Shown here: in pieces, positions 24,905 to 35,193 of the stretch
Layout: the number at the start of each line of letters is the position of its first letter
How positions within the stretch are numbered: position 1 is the stretch's first letter
Origin: Phlegmacium glaucopus
Taxonomy: Eukaryota > Basidiomycota > Agaricomycetes > Agaricales > Cortinariaceae
Direction of reading: 5' to 3'
Assembly (NCBI GenBank): GCA_015039465.1
Contig: MU130003.1
Location: 63,184-127,183, forward strand
DNA: 64,000 bases
Made by a program: the position numbers and the translations under genes
Notes under the pieces: model-generated
What the model was told of the DNA's origin: nothing
What the model saw: the letters and a program-made list of their open reading frames with translations, nothing else
Database searches by the model: none

Positions 24905-27224
24905 ATGCCTCGGATACGAAAAAGTGCGTCTATTTCTTGTCGCATGTTTGATTTTCACTAATAGTCGTGTTTTATTTACTTTTTTTCAATCCGTTCTTCC
25001 ATTCATCCTTCAATAAAATTTGGGTTGTAGAAACCAGTAATAGAGCGTCTACGAACGACCGAGCAAAAGTACGACATAAGGTTAAAGAGACCAAAAAGAA
25101 AAAGGCGAAAGCTGCGAAGAAGAACCCGCAATGGAAGAGTAGTGAGTGTTCTTCTCTTTCTGCTCTTTTTTTTTCCTTTTCCACTTGAACAATGAGATCT
25201 GACTTTCTTGCTCTACAGGAAAACCTAAAGACCCTGGGATTCCTAATGAATTTCCCTACAAGGATCGAATATTAGCAGAAGTCGCTGAACAGCGGAGGAT
25301 GGTGAGTTTTGGGATATGTATTTGTTGTTTAACGAGCTGACTGGAACGACTTGTATAAATCTTTGATTTCGAATAGGCAGTCGACGAAAAAGAAACTCGC
25401 AAGCTCAAGAAAGCAGCTGACAAGGCCAACAAAGATTTAAACGTCGGCGCGGACGGCATCGCGAGTCTCAGCGTAAAAATCGTCGAAGGCGAACTCAAAC
25501 CACGCCCTCGACCCATTTCAGAACGAGCGAAGGATACGGAAAGGATGGGGGACGAGGAGGAGGTTCCGGTCCTCATCAATCGTGACCTACCTACACTGCA
25601 AAGTGTCTTGGAGAAAGCAGACGTAATACTCGAAGTAGTAGACGCAAGAGATCCAATGGCGTTTAGGAGCGAGCACGTCGAGCAGCTAGCGAAGGATGCT
25701 GGAAAGGTTCTCTTGGTTTTGAACAAGATCGGTGAGTATTTCCCTTTCTTATATTAATATTTTCCCTTTGTAACTTTTGTTTAGATACTTGTCCTAGAGA
25801 AGCGCTAACGGCATGGGCGCGGCATTTGAGGACGCAATGTCCTACCTTGATGTTCCGCTCTGCTACGGCTTTCTTGCCCCAGGGAGCTGCGATGTTGGAC
25901 CCTCTCGTTAAGGTCAAAGCCAAAGCCAAGCTTCCGATAGACGATGCTCTCGGCGCGCAATCCGTGCTCGACTGTCTTTCTCAATGGGCGAAGGAGAAGA
26001 AAGGGGAAGAACCTCTGATTGTCGCTGTTGTTGGCGTTGCTAACGTTCGTCTTTTCGCCGTCTTTTTTTCCTCTTATCTATCCCTCGATTTTATTTCTAT
26101 ATTTCGTTAGGTGGGCAAGAGTTCTTTGATCAACTCTTTGCTCAAACGAGCGGCCTTACCTATCTACACCCTCGCCTCTTCGTCCAGAGGGCCCTCCACA
26201 ACCGAGATGCCTCAGGAAGTCACTCTCGAAGTCGACTCACAAAAGATCGTGCTCATTGATACCCCTGGACTTTCATTCATTTCTGATGAAGACGCCGATC
26301 AATCAACTCTGGAAGAGTTTCGTACCCGTGATATTCTATTACGCAGTAAGGGCAGAATAGACCGTCTAAAAGATCCCCACCCACCAGGTGCGTCTAAAAC
26401 CAACCAGCTCTCATCGCTTATAATAATAATAATAATAAATTAATTTTTTTATGTCCCAATGACAATAGTTGCTCATATCGTTTCTCGGGCTAACACAGAA
26501 GATCTCATGCTTTTGTACAGCCTACCGGCCTTTGCAAAGGGGGACACTACGGCTTTCCTCTCAGGACTAGCACGGGCGAACCAACTTGTGAAAAAAGTGC
26601 GTAAGACACATCCTTTTTTTATTATTACTCTTCTCTCATGGTTAGTGTGAACCCTACTGACTCGTTCTCCCTCTTTTACCACAACAGAAAGGAGAGTTAG
26701 ACTTGGCCGGCGCAGCACGAATTGTACTCCGAGATTGGAGCTTAGGTAAATTTAATAGATATACGACTCCACCTGCTCCAACCGTCGATGCTACTGCTGC
26801 TGCGCAATTGTCTATAAAGCTTGCGAACCCCGATGAAAATATTACACAGCTCTATTCTAATGACGAGGGTATCCTTTCTGTTATTCAGACGAGGAAAGAG
26901 AGACGCAAGCAGGGAGGCCTCGTCAAATTCGCTTCTGGGTCTATTGATCCCCGAAAAGCGGCTGTGGAGGAGCCTTGGAGTGGCTTGGAGCATAATGACG
27001 ATGAGGAGAGCGATGAGGATGACCAGTTTGACGCAGAGGCTGATGTTGAGGGCATGGATGTTGATGGTGAGGATGAGGATGAGGAAAAGGATGAGGATGA
27101 AGAAGACGAGGGGGAGTCGAATGATGAGGATGAAGAAGACGAAGAGGAATCGAATGATGCAGAGATGGAAGACACTCAGGAGGCCGAAGAGGCGACGGTC
27201 TATGACTTTAAAAAGTTTTTTTGA
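24905..27224 (+). CDS. NUG1: Nucleolar GTPase NUG1 / nucleostemin-type (circularly permuted)
   Basis: A GTPase needed for 60S ribosomal subunit maturation. The short first exon MPRIRKK leads to a basic N-terminal region (KVRHKVKETKKKKAKAAKK), then PKDPGIPNEFPYKDRILAEV, a family hallmark. The G motifs appear in permuted order: VLLVLNKID (G4), then GVANVGKSSLINSLL (G1, with an intron exactly between N and V), then IDTPGLSF (G3). DARDPMAFRSEHVE is the usual element before G4. The C-terminal exon (from 26692) ends in a long acidic tail of Asp/Glu, typical of GNL3/NUG1, and stops at 27224. Seven or eight exons. The exon end near 26395 is a little uncertain. Confidence 0.93.
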
Positions 27225-28174
27225 CAAGTTCTCGTCATAACGCATCATATCACCTTTCATGCGTTGTAAACCAGTTTAATTAACAGACTTGAACCTTTTT
27301 GGCGCCCACCATGGCGTAGAATTAGCGCACGAATTCACCTCCGAACCGTAACCAATTCTATTGATCTTTGCAATTTCAATTTCCAAAGGCAGGGTGGTTT
27401 AGAACAGGGACCAAACCATGAGGCTTGGCACCGGGTTGAACTCGAGGACATCGTAATTTTAGATTTGACAATGGCTCACACCAACCGACATTTGTCTGAT
27501 GAATCGATGACGGTCAGTCAGGCTTGCTGTCTAGATTCTGAACGACACGCTAATCCATGAATGCTTAGTCATTGAGAAATAGCAATTAAAACAAATCTTT
27601 CAACTGGAGGGTCACTTGGATAAACTGTTATTTCTACCTGGACCAAGAGGACTCCACCATTCAAACAGGCCAAAGAAGCACGGACGATTACCTTTGGGTT
27701 TCATCTTATTTGAATTCACTAAGGCTTCTATCACAGCCATGGCTACTTTCGTTCCCTTCTCAGGATGGGCTCCAGGCTCCAGCAATTCTATGATGATTCG
27801 ACTCGCATGTACCTATATTTGGAACTGTCTGGGCGGTCAGCACAAGGCCAACACAAGGCACAACGTTAGATTTCAGTCTGACCCAAGTCTGACCAGTCAC
27901 TATATAGGAGTGGGACATAGAAGTCTGCGAAACTTGTGGAATGATGTAGCTTTTTCTACATTAAACCAAAAGAATGACACCGAACCCAAACTGGATTTAT
28001 AGGGACTTTGACGTTATGGGTTGTCTTAGCAAAAAGATTTGGATCTCACCGTGGCTAATTATTGCCATGCAAATAATCTCACCCTGAGGCTCACGCTATA
28101 TAAGAAACCAGTAAGACTCAACCCCTCTCTCGATTACAACCAACTTCCCTATTTAAACCATCACCGCGCTCAGA
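27225..28174. other. Gap upstream of the F-box gene
   Basis: No supported gene. A frame at 27739-28002 (+) starts with ATG but has no recognised motif. A TATA-like word TATATAAG lies near 28098, about 75 bp before the F-box ATG, and is a plausible core promoter element. Confidence 0.4.
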
Positions 28175-29744
28175 ATGACCATTTATCCCCATTTACTTGT
28201 GCCTTCGCCCTTGAGATCATTCGCTCGACCACGAAGTGCGAAACGACAGTATCTTGCTCAACACAATGATTCACCTCCAACCACTAAGGGTAGAAAAGTA
28301 CGTGGGATATCAGCATCTCCGTTGCGCGCGTCCCCACTAATGGCATCGTACCAAGGCTCTACACCGAATTACATTTGATTCGCTCCCCATTGAACTCCAA
28401 GTGGAAATATTCTTCCTTTGCCTGCCGCCTTTCCCTCGTTTCAGCGTCCAAGAAGCCCCGATCGTGCTTGCTCGGGTTTGCCGCAGTTGGAGGTCGATCG
28501 TATTATCTACATCCAGATTATGGTCTTCCTTTGAGGTTGAAATCCAAGGATCGGGGGCGTCAGGTTTATCGCATGACTCTCGTCTCATGCACAGGATGAA
28601 ACTCTGGTTGGAACGATCCGGCTGCTATCCTTTATTTATCCGATTACTCCACAACCCAGTCGGACGCGTGTCGGACGATCGATCTGCACAATTTCTTGCC
28701 GCATTAGTGCCTGAAGCGCGTCGCTGGCGAAACGCTCATCTCATTCTTCCCGCAGCAAGCATAGCCCAGTTGCAGTCACTTCCTCCTAACAGTTTTCCGA
28801 CCCTGCGATCCCTTACACTCAAGGTGACCGGATCGCGATCTTCGCCATCCGACCCACCTCTAAACATCACAGCCATGAATATCCCCTGGCGCCAGTTAAC
28901 TGCTTTGGATCTCCAACTCGAACGAAGCATTTTGCTTACCCTCGACGGGGGCTTGGACATACTTTCAAATACGGTTAACCTCAAGCGTGGTACATTACAC
29001 TTGGAATGCTCCTGGAATCGTCATGACGCCCAGTGGGATAAATTATCGTTGCCGGCCCTCGAGAATTTACAGTTGATACTTCAAAGTGGAGATACTTCCA
29101 ACACAGCGGCTGGCTCCGCAGCTCGGCCAGAAGCATGTCTGGTACAATTCTTGAGCCTCCTCCATTTGCCGAAATTACGAGTGCTTCATCTCGGCTGGTT
29201 AGTAAACAGTAGTATGGGTCATTGGTCATCAAGCCATACCGAATTCGTCGCTTTTCTTCAAGCGTCAGCTGATACGCTTCGTGAACTGACGATGACGTAT
29301 CTTCCGATTGCAGAAAATGAACTTTTGGAATGCCTGTCCCAAGTGCCAAAGCTCACTCATTTGGATCTACGATTCGCCATGAATGAAGAAGCAAACGACC
29401 CTATCACCAATCAATTTCTTGTCAAGTGCACTATCCCATCATCTACGGTCTCACCAGGCATCGCCCGTAGGAGACAGGCACATGCTGAAACTGCCCTTCT
29501 ACCTCGACTCGAACACGTAAACCTGCAATGCCATGGTGCACTTTACGCAAATGCTACACTCCTTACCCTCATTCAGTCCAGGTGGGAACCTGACCAACGC
29601 AGTGATGACCAAGCTTCTCGGAGGCAGTTCAGGTCTTTCCGGCTCCTTTCCATGAAACCCGTTTCGTCGATGGTGGAAAAACATGTCAAAGCATGGCATG
29701 AAGCGGGGTTAGAAGTTGACATCCAGTGCTTGGTTATTCGATGA
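28175..29744 (+). CDS. F-box protein with LRR-like repeats
   Basis: A probable substrate receptor of an SCF ubiquitin ligase. Two exons, 28175-28297 and 28356-29744, join in phase 0 (GTACGT...CCAAG) to give 503 residues. Exon 1 is basic (SFARPRSAKRQY). Exon 2 opens with the F-box: ITFDSLPIELQVEIFFLCLP followed by APIVLARVCRSWRSIVLSTS and RLWSSFEV. The rest has Leu-rich blocks such as FPTLRSLTLKV, LTALDLQLERSI, LPALENLQLIL, LPKLRVLHLGWL, VPKLTHLDLRF and LPRLEHVNLQC, consistent with degenerate leucine-rich repeats. Agaricomycetes carry large F-box families of this layout; the target cannot be told from sequence. Confidence 0.88.
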
Positions 29745-30171
29745 CGTTGATTATAGACTTTAGAACATAGACTTCTTTGGACATTTTGGTAGTAATTGTT
29801 ACGATACTGGACACTATATTTATTTATCGCCATGAGTCGAAGCATATTTCTAGAATTGTATATATATTCAGTAGTACAGTACTTGCCCTGTGTATACCTA
29901 TTTGATTTTCTAGAGAATTCAGTAGTAGACCGGTGACCGGCCCTTCTCCTCTGGTCGCGTCGCACGAGGTCCCGGGAATCGGAAAAACTCAGGACCCAGG
30001 TATGATTTGCGTCGCATTGTGTGACGTTGTTATCCTCGCGTGAAGTAGCACAACGGCTCTCAATCTGACATTGCGTACCTATTATTATATAAGGTCACGT
30101 GCCAATACTATTTTTCGAATACTGCTGCACGTGAAGCGACAAAACCTCCTCGTTGCTCGTTCACCTTCAAA

Positions 30172-33100
30172 ATGCCTCGCGAAAATAGAAAGAGAGGCAA
30201 GAAACATAAAAAACAACCAGAACATGAGCCAGAACAGCAAGCAAATTCTAAACATGAAGAGGAACAACCGGAACCTATTGTTGGGTCTCTCGACAAACCA
30301 TCATGGATTGTTCCTGGCCCAAAACAGGACGAAGAAGTGAACCCAGAAGCACCTTATGGATTTGTGGATGCCGATGTCAAGGCGTACTTTCGAACAGTGG
30401 ATGTGCAAATTCGTGATTGGCAAGAAAACCGAGATGAGAGTACCGAAGAGGGTGGGGATACAGATCCCAATGAACGTATGTTGCCCCCCTCCCTAAACTA
30501 CGTACAACTCCTTTTTTGACAGGATCTTTATTTATTATAGAAAAACGTTTATTCTTTATTGCTGCACTGAGTGAAATGCATGGCAAAGAAAAACAACTTG
30601 CAACGGACCCAGATTGTTCAGTGGTCATAGAGAGAATGACATATTCAATGGACGACTTTGTGCGGCGAGTTTTTGTTGATAGCTTGACTGGTTCGTGAGT
30701 TAACTTGAAAATCTTGACGAGGTAAAAACTGGTTGCTGATCCTATACTCTGGTAGATATGAGACTTTGGTTAGGCATCGGTTCGCTTCGCATGTTTGTCA
30801 GACCTTGTTTACCGTTTCCAAAGATACAATTTCAAGAGAGGTGTGTTTTAAAATGATATTTTTACAAATTTCTCGGGGTTTCATGATGCCATAGACTAAA
30901 GGCATAATGCCTATCGTACCAGACTCGCTAGACCAGGGTGAGCTTCCATCGCTGACCCAGCTCATTCTGGATGTTATCAAGGTGAGTCTTATACAATAAA
31001 AGTCAGTAAGTGGCCTTGCTTACATGCTGTCTTACTTATAGGAACTTCTTCCAAATTTCCCCTCCCTTGTTATGGATCCTTTTGCCTCTCATGTTATTCG
31101 CAGCATGCTCCTGCTTCTATCACCAAATCTCAGCGCCGGCGCTTCTCGCGAAAACACGCAATTTATGGTGCGGTCAAAAAAAAGCGCTACTTGGAAAGCT
31201 AAGCAGGGTGTAATGAAATCTGTTTTTGTTGATGACAAAAGAGAAGACGGAAAAGGAAAAGGAAAAGAGAACAAGTCAGAGGGGGTTCCGCCTGAATTTT
31301 CTCAGATGGCTAGACGCATCATAGAGGTGTTCAGGAGCCAAGTTGGCGATAATGAAGTTCGTGCGATGGCAGCGAGTAAGGTTGCATGTCCTGGATTACA
31401 GGTTTGACATTCCTGCTTGATGCATTTTTTCACGACGCTGATGCCATCTCCAGATGTTGTTAGAAGTCGAAGCGGATCAGAATATGCACAATGAACCTGG
31501 GTCTTTGATGGACAGAGTCATGGTTGGCATGATCACAGCATGCAGTATGTTATATATATATATTCTAGGAATTCAAATTAAAGCATATTCAGGAAAGGGC
31601 CCGCTAACTAGCATTGATGAATCGGACTACGTGGGGACTCTTCTCCGAGATCCTAATTCGTCTCGTCTCCTAGAGATAATCGCTACTCATTGTCCAAGCG
31701 ATGCTTTCGATCTTCTCTGGAAAACCTACTTCAAAGGAAAATTGCCGCGACTGGCAGTACATACTGCGGCGAATTTCGTTGTCGCTAAAGCTATAGAAAG
31801 GCTTTCTGAAGTTCAACTATCAGAAGCATGCGACGAGCTGGAGAACACCTGGAACAAGGTTATTCGTAAGTTTTTTTTTATATATCTTCCACCTTGAGAA
31901 TTTTACCCAATCTTTTGAGTCAAAAAGATACAGCGAAGACTGGTGTTCTGAGAGCCGTGATCGAAAGAGCCGCCATCTACAAGACGTTGTCTCAGTCTAT
32001 ATCTGTTGTTTGTTTGTTCATTTTTCCAGATTGATTGTGCTTCCTGAACGTGAACCTTTTCCAGATTGTCAGCTTGGCTTTCGGTATCACCGATCCTGCA
32101 GATCGAACATATATTGTGCCGTGCGTTCTCACTCTCTTCTCATTACAGGTTAGCGAAACAATCTCATGGTTCGATTCATTTGATGGCTAATCCTTCAATA
32201 GGACTATCGTAAGGCCCAGGAATCTCTTGCCCAATCAGAAAATCAAAACACGCCACATCGTAACGCGCCCCACTCTCGCTCAAATCTTCTCAGACCACAA
32301 ATCCAAGGAAGCGTATTGCTACAATCTTTACTCCGCCTTCCAGACCCGCATAATCAGTTTGTGATCGAGAGGTAATCAACCTCTGCATTTGTCCAACTGC
32401 CGTAATTGAATACTTTTTTTTCCTTCAGTATTTTCTCCTTGTCTTTTGAAGAGCGCATCAAGATTGCACAAGATCCCTCAGGCTCAAGGGTTTTTGATGT
32501 TCTTCTAGACTCCAGTACTGTTCTAGCAAAGTTCAAACGACAATTCGTTTTGGATTTCATAGGCCATTACGATGTACTCTTGGACGATAAGTTAGGAAGC
32601 CGTGTCGTGGATCGTTGTTGGGCATTTTGTGATACTTACCTCAAAGTTGGGCCCTTTTTTTTCTTGCCGTACAAATTATGATCTGACCAGTTTTTTCTTT
32701 TTTTTCTTCCGATTGTACAGGAAAAAATTGCGCGATCTCTGATTACCAAAGAACAAGTACTGGCAGCTTCGTACTTTGGAAAGTTCTTCGCACGGAATTT
32801 GAACTTGCATCTACTTCAACGTCGTCCGGAGGAATGGAGAAATTTACAGTCGGAACGGAAGCGGTCGCAGGGACAACATGCCGCACCGACCGAATCCGCT
32901 CCAGTGATTAAAACACTTGCTGAACAAGCACCATCCAACGAACATCGTAAGCGCAAGTCTCGTCCTGAAGACGAGATTGATGCGTTGTTCAATGCAAAGC
33001 TTGGTAAAAGAGTCAAGAAGGCAGCACTATCTGAGACTACATCGACGTCTGATGGTCCTTCGAAAATATCAGCGGTCAAGGAGGTCGCTGTGGGAGAGGA

Positions 33101-33188
33101 GGATAAGGAACTTGAACAAGTCCTTGGCGCTATCCGGTTGGCTCCGAAGGATGACGGACAATCGAAGAAAAAACAAAAACGAAGATGA
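30172..33188 (+). CDS. NOP9: Pumilio-repeat nucleolar protein NOP9
   Basis: An RNA-binding protein of 40S subunit biogenesis. It starts [14 protein letters not shown], a basic nucleolar-type N-terminus. The segment [20 protein letters not shown], then [20 protein letters not shown] and SCVVIERM-like [18 protein letters not shown], is diagnostic. Pumilio-type repeats follow in successive exons: [80 protein letters not shown] and [17 protein letters not shown]. The C-terminus has [20 protein letters not shown] and a basic tail KKKQKRR ending at 33188. A dozen or so short introns are required; some junctions between 30690 and 30980 and near 32000-32100 are approximate. Confidence 0.9.
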
Positions 33189-33425
33189 CAGCCATTTTCT
33201 GGTGTTTTGCGCTTACCAACTGCGTCTCGAGGCCTGACCTTCAAGACGGAAGACCTTCATCCTCGTGGTCCACTCACATATTGTGAATCTCAGTGTTGAG
33301 ACGCTATAACAATAGCTACTCTCTCCGCAAGTAAATATACAGGTCCTTGGGCATTAGGAGATAAATCGATAACGGCTAAATAAAATATGACCATTTGAAA
33401 CAAACTTCGAAGGAAATAACTGGAA

Positions 33426-33545
33426 GATCACTTACGAAAACTGAAGCATCAACAATACGAATACCCTCGATACCCCTTGACCTCCTTGCAATGACTCTGC
33501 GCCAATTGCTTCATCTGTGATGCCCGCCGTGGTACCCGTGAGCCG
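33426..33545 (-). pseudogene. Possible relic of a GMC oxidoreductase C-terminus
   Basis: One minus frame reads RGIEGIRIVDASVF, very like the C-terminal motif of GMC flavin oxidoreductases; a GTTAG-containing segment just upstream lies in another frame and could be the preceding HPxGTAxM motif after a frameshift. No other part of a GMC enzyme is visible nearby, so if genuine this is a short decayed fragment. Chance resemblance is possible. Confidence 0.25.
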
Positions 33546-33899
33546 AACCTGTAAGAAGGAATTAAATAATAAGCTATATCCTAGCATTATAATGCTACCC
33601 TAGAGTCCTGTCGCCTATTCTTCTCTGCTCAAAAGACGGGAACAATACAGTTCATACGAACCCATTATTTGCCATAAACGTATAAACTTTGCTCCACCCT
33701 CGTGAAAACCATCAAGGACGTATAATCCCTGAAATTTTGTGTCGTAGAAGAGGCCTGGATGCTGTGGTGCTTCTGGCTGGCGGTCTTGGAGGGTGATTTG
33801 TTTAATACCGTTTATCAATGAACTTTTGAGTGAGGGATGGTTTCTTGTGAGGAATATTGCGAGCCACAATGACAAAAAAATTTTCAGAATTGGCCTCTT

Positions 33900-34663
33900 C
33901 TAATACACCCCCGGTATAAGTGTGTAAGGCACGTCAGCCGCCCATGCATCCCATTGCGGTCCAAACTGCTTTTTCAACATGGCGTCTTCCTTCTTCAGTC
34001 GGGGCAAAATCACTAGCCCGCCAACCAAACCAGCTATTAGCCAGCAGGAAAGCACAATAAATCTCGTCCATGATGGCGGAAATAAACCAGAGCATTCTAT
34101 GAACCAAGAACCTGGACTGGTGTAGCAGGCTAAAGCCCCAAAAAGCGCTAATGCTCCCCCGATATAGCTAGGGTGACGGACAACTGAATAAGGACCTGAT
34201 GTTATAAGCTGGTGGTTTTTGCGAAGGCTTAGTTCAAAAGTGAACATTCTACCCAGGGTCTTGTAGCAACTCTTCCGTATATAAGTCCCAAACATGGTGC
34301 ATATCCAGGCAAGGATGAAAGGCCACGTCAAGCGGATATTCGAAGGTGTGGTTGATGATGAGCGCACAAGTGTTGCGATCACATCTCGGGAGAAATTACT
34401 AGACGGATAGATGCTTGCAAAGACCACTAGAACTTCAGCAAGGCTCAGGGATAAAGACCATATCTGGTAAGAAAGTAAGTAATCCTTTCAGATTGAGACT
34501 ACAAAGTAGAATGGCCCACTTTCAGAAAGAAAGGCATAGCAGTTACTTCTAGGCCAATTGGTTCCACACGTTCCTTGGCATCTGGGGATGGTTGTGGGGC
34601 TGACATTGTGGTATGTACCGCCCAAAAGACAGATATAGAGAATGGGATCCTAAGGAGAGACAT
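33900..34663 (-). CDS. Isoprenylcysteine carboxyl methyltransferase-like membrane enzyme
   Basis: Two exons, 34663-34520 and 34463-33900, join in phase 0 to give 235 residues. The N-terminus is short and partly hydrophobic. The family core is LGRMFTFELSLRKNHQLITS and GPYSVVRHPSYIGG (the RHPxYxG cofactor/head-group motif), followed by two membrane segments and the C-terminal KKEDAMLKKQFGPQWDAW with the conserved E, FG and W positions. This fits the ICMT/PEMT superfamily, which methylates prenylated cysteine ends or related lipids in the endoplasmic reticulum. Basidiomycetes carry several Ste14-like paralogues, so the true substrate is not known. Confidence 0.85.
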
Positions 34664-34854
34664 TGTTGTACGGTTGCAAAGAAACTCAATGCCAGCCTGA
34701 CGAAATTATTATCCGTTTTGGGACGCCACTATAGTCTCCTAAAACAGACCTAATGATAATGTGATGACAATCGATCACTACTATATAACGCCACTATCAA
34801 CAAAGACTCCTCAGCGCCTCAAGCTCAAGGCCTCAACGTTAAGCCTCAACCACG

Positions 34855-35136
34855 ATGAACTTCAATTCATTCAACCTCACGCCTTTGCCCACTCCGTTGA
34901 ATATTGCCTTACCCACACCTTCTACATACACCACTCATGATTTTGTTATGAGGCCACACCCCGAGACCCTTTCCTTCAACACACCTTCACAACAGTTCAA
35001 GTTGTACAACCCGTCCGCCCCTATTCCCTCGCACAATCGTGGCTCAATACCTTTTTCCCTTACACAATCTTTGAACCTCGTTTCGTTACTGCAATGTGTG
35101 CCTGGGACACAGGTTTGTGGCTGTAGCCTGCTGTGA
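34855..35136 (+). CDS. Short Pro/Thr-rich ORF ending inside the NACHT upstream block
   Basis: A 93-codon frame starting at an ATG preceded by a CT/CAA-rich leader and a TATATAA word near 34780, as in real promoters here. The peptide begins MNFNSFNLTPLPTPLNIALP and is rich in Pro, Thr, Ser and Asn. Its last 20 or so codons overlap sequence shared with the 5' flank of the second NACHT copy, so the natural 3' part may have been replaced when the NACHT block arrived. No family recognised; it may not be a functional gene. Confidence 0.3.
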   Translation: MNFNSFNLTPLPTPLNIALPTPSTYTTHDFVMRPHPETLSFNTPSQQFKLYNPSAPIPSHNRGSIPFSLTQSLNLVSLLQCVPGTQVCGCSLL

Positions 35137-35193
35137 GCGATATAATACTATAGAACATGAGTACATGAGCTCTCATCCTACCACCTCACCTAG
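35070..35193 (+). repeat. NACHT 5' flanking block, copy 1
   Basis: This flank shares long words with 39160-39293 and 63040-63156, for instance GGGACACAGGTTTGTGGCTG, TATAATACTA, and ACCACCTCACCT shortly before the ATG. It probably holds the promoter and leader that were duplicated with the NACHT genes. Confidence 0.75.

Noticed and set aside
26742..27260. Hydrophobic minus-strand frame opposite the NUG1 tail
   Set aside because: It is the complement of the Asp/Glu-rich acidic tail of NUG1, not a membrane protein.
27616..28002. 128-codon + frame between NUG1 and the F-box gene
   Set aside because: The frame begins at TTG, internal ATGs give no recognisable protein, and composition is unremarkable.
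30085..30296. Hydrophobic minus-strand frames opposite the NOP9 start
   Set aside because: They are shadows of the Lys/Glu-rich NOP9 N-terminus.
24905..33188. NUG1, NOP9 and eL18 as a functional ribosome-biogenesis cluster
   Set aside because: They are kilobases apart, on different transcription units and interleaved with unrelated genes; fungal housekeeping genes are dense enough for this to be chance.
34855..35193. Extending the NACHT copy 1 N-terminus into the Pro/Thr-rich ORF
   Set aside because: That ORF is closed by TGA before the NACHT ATG, and copies 2 and 3 lack it while sharing the ATG and leader exon.
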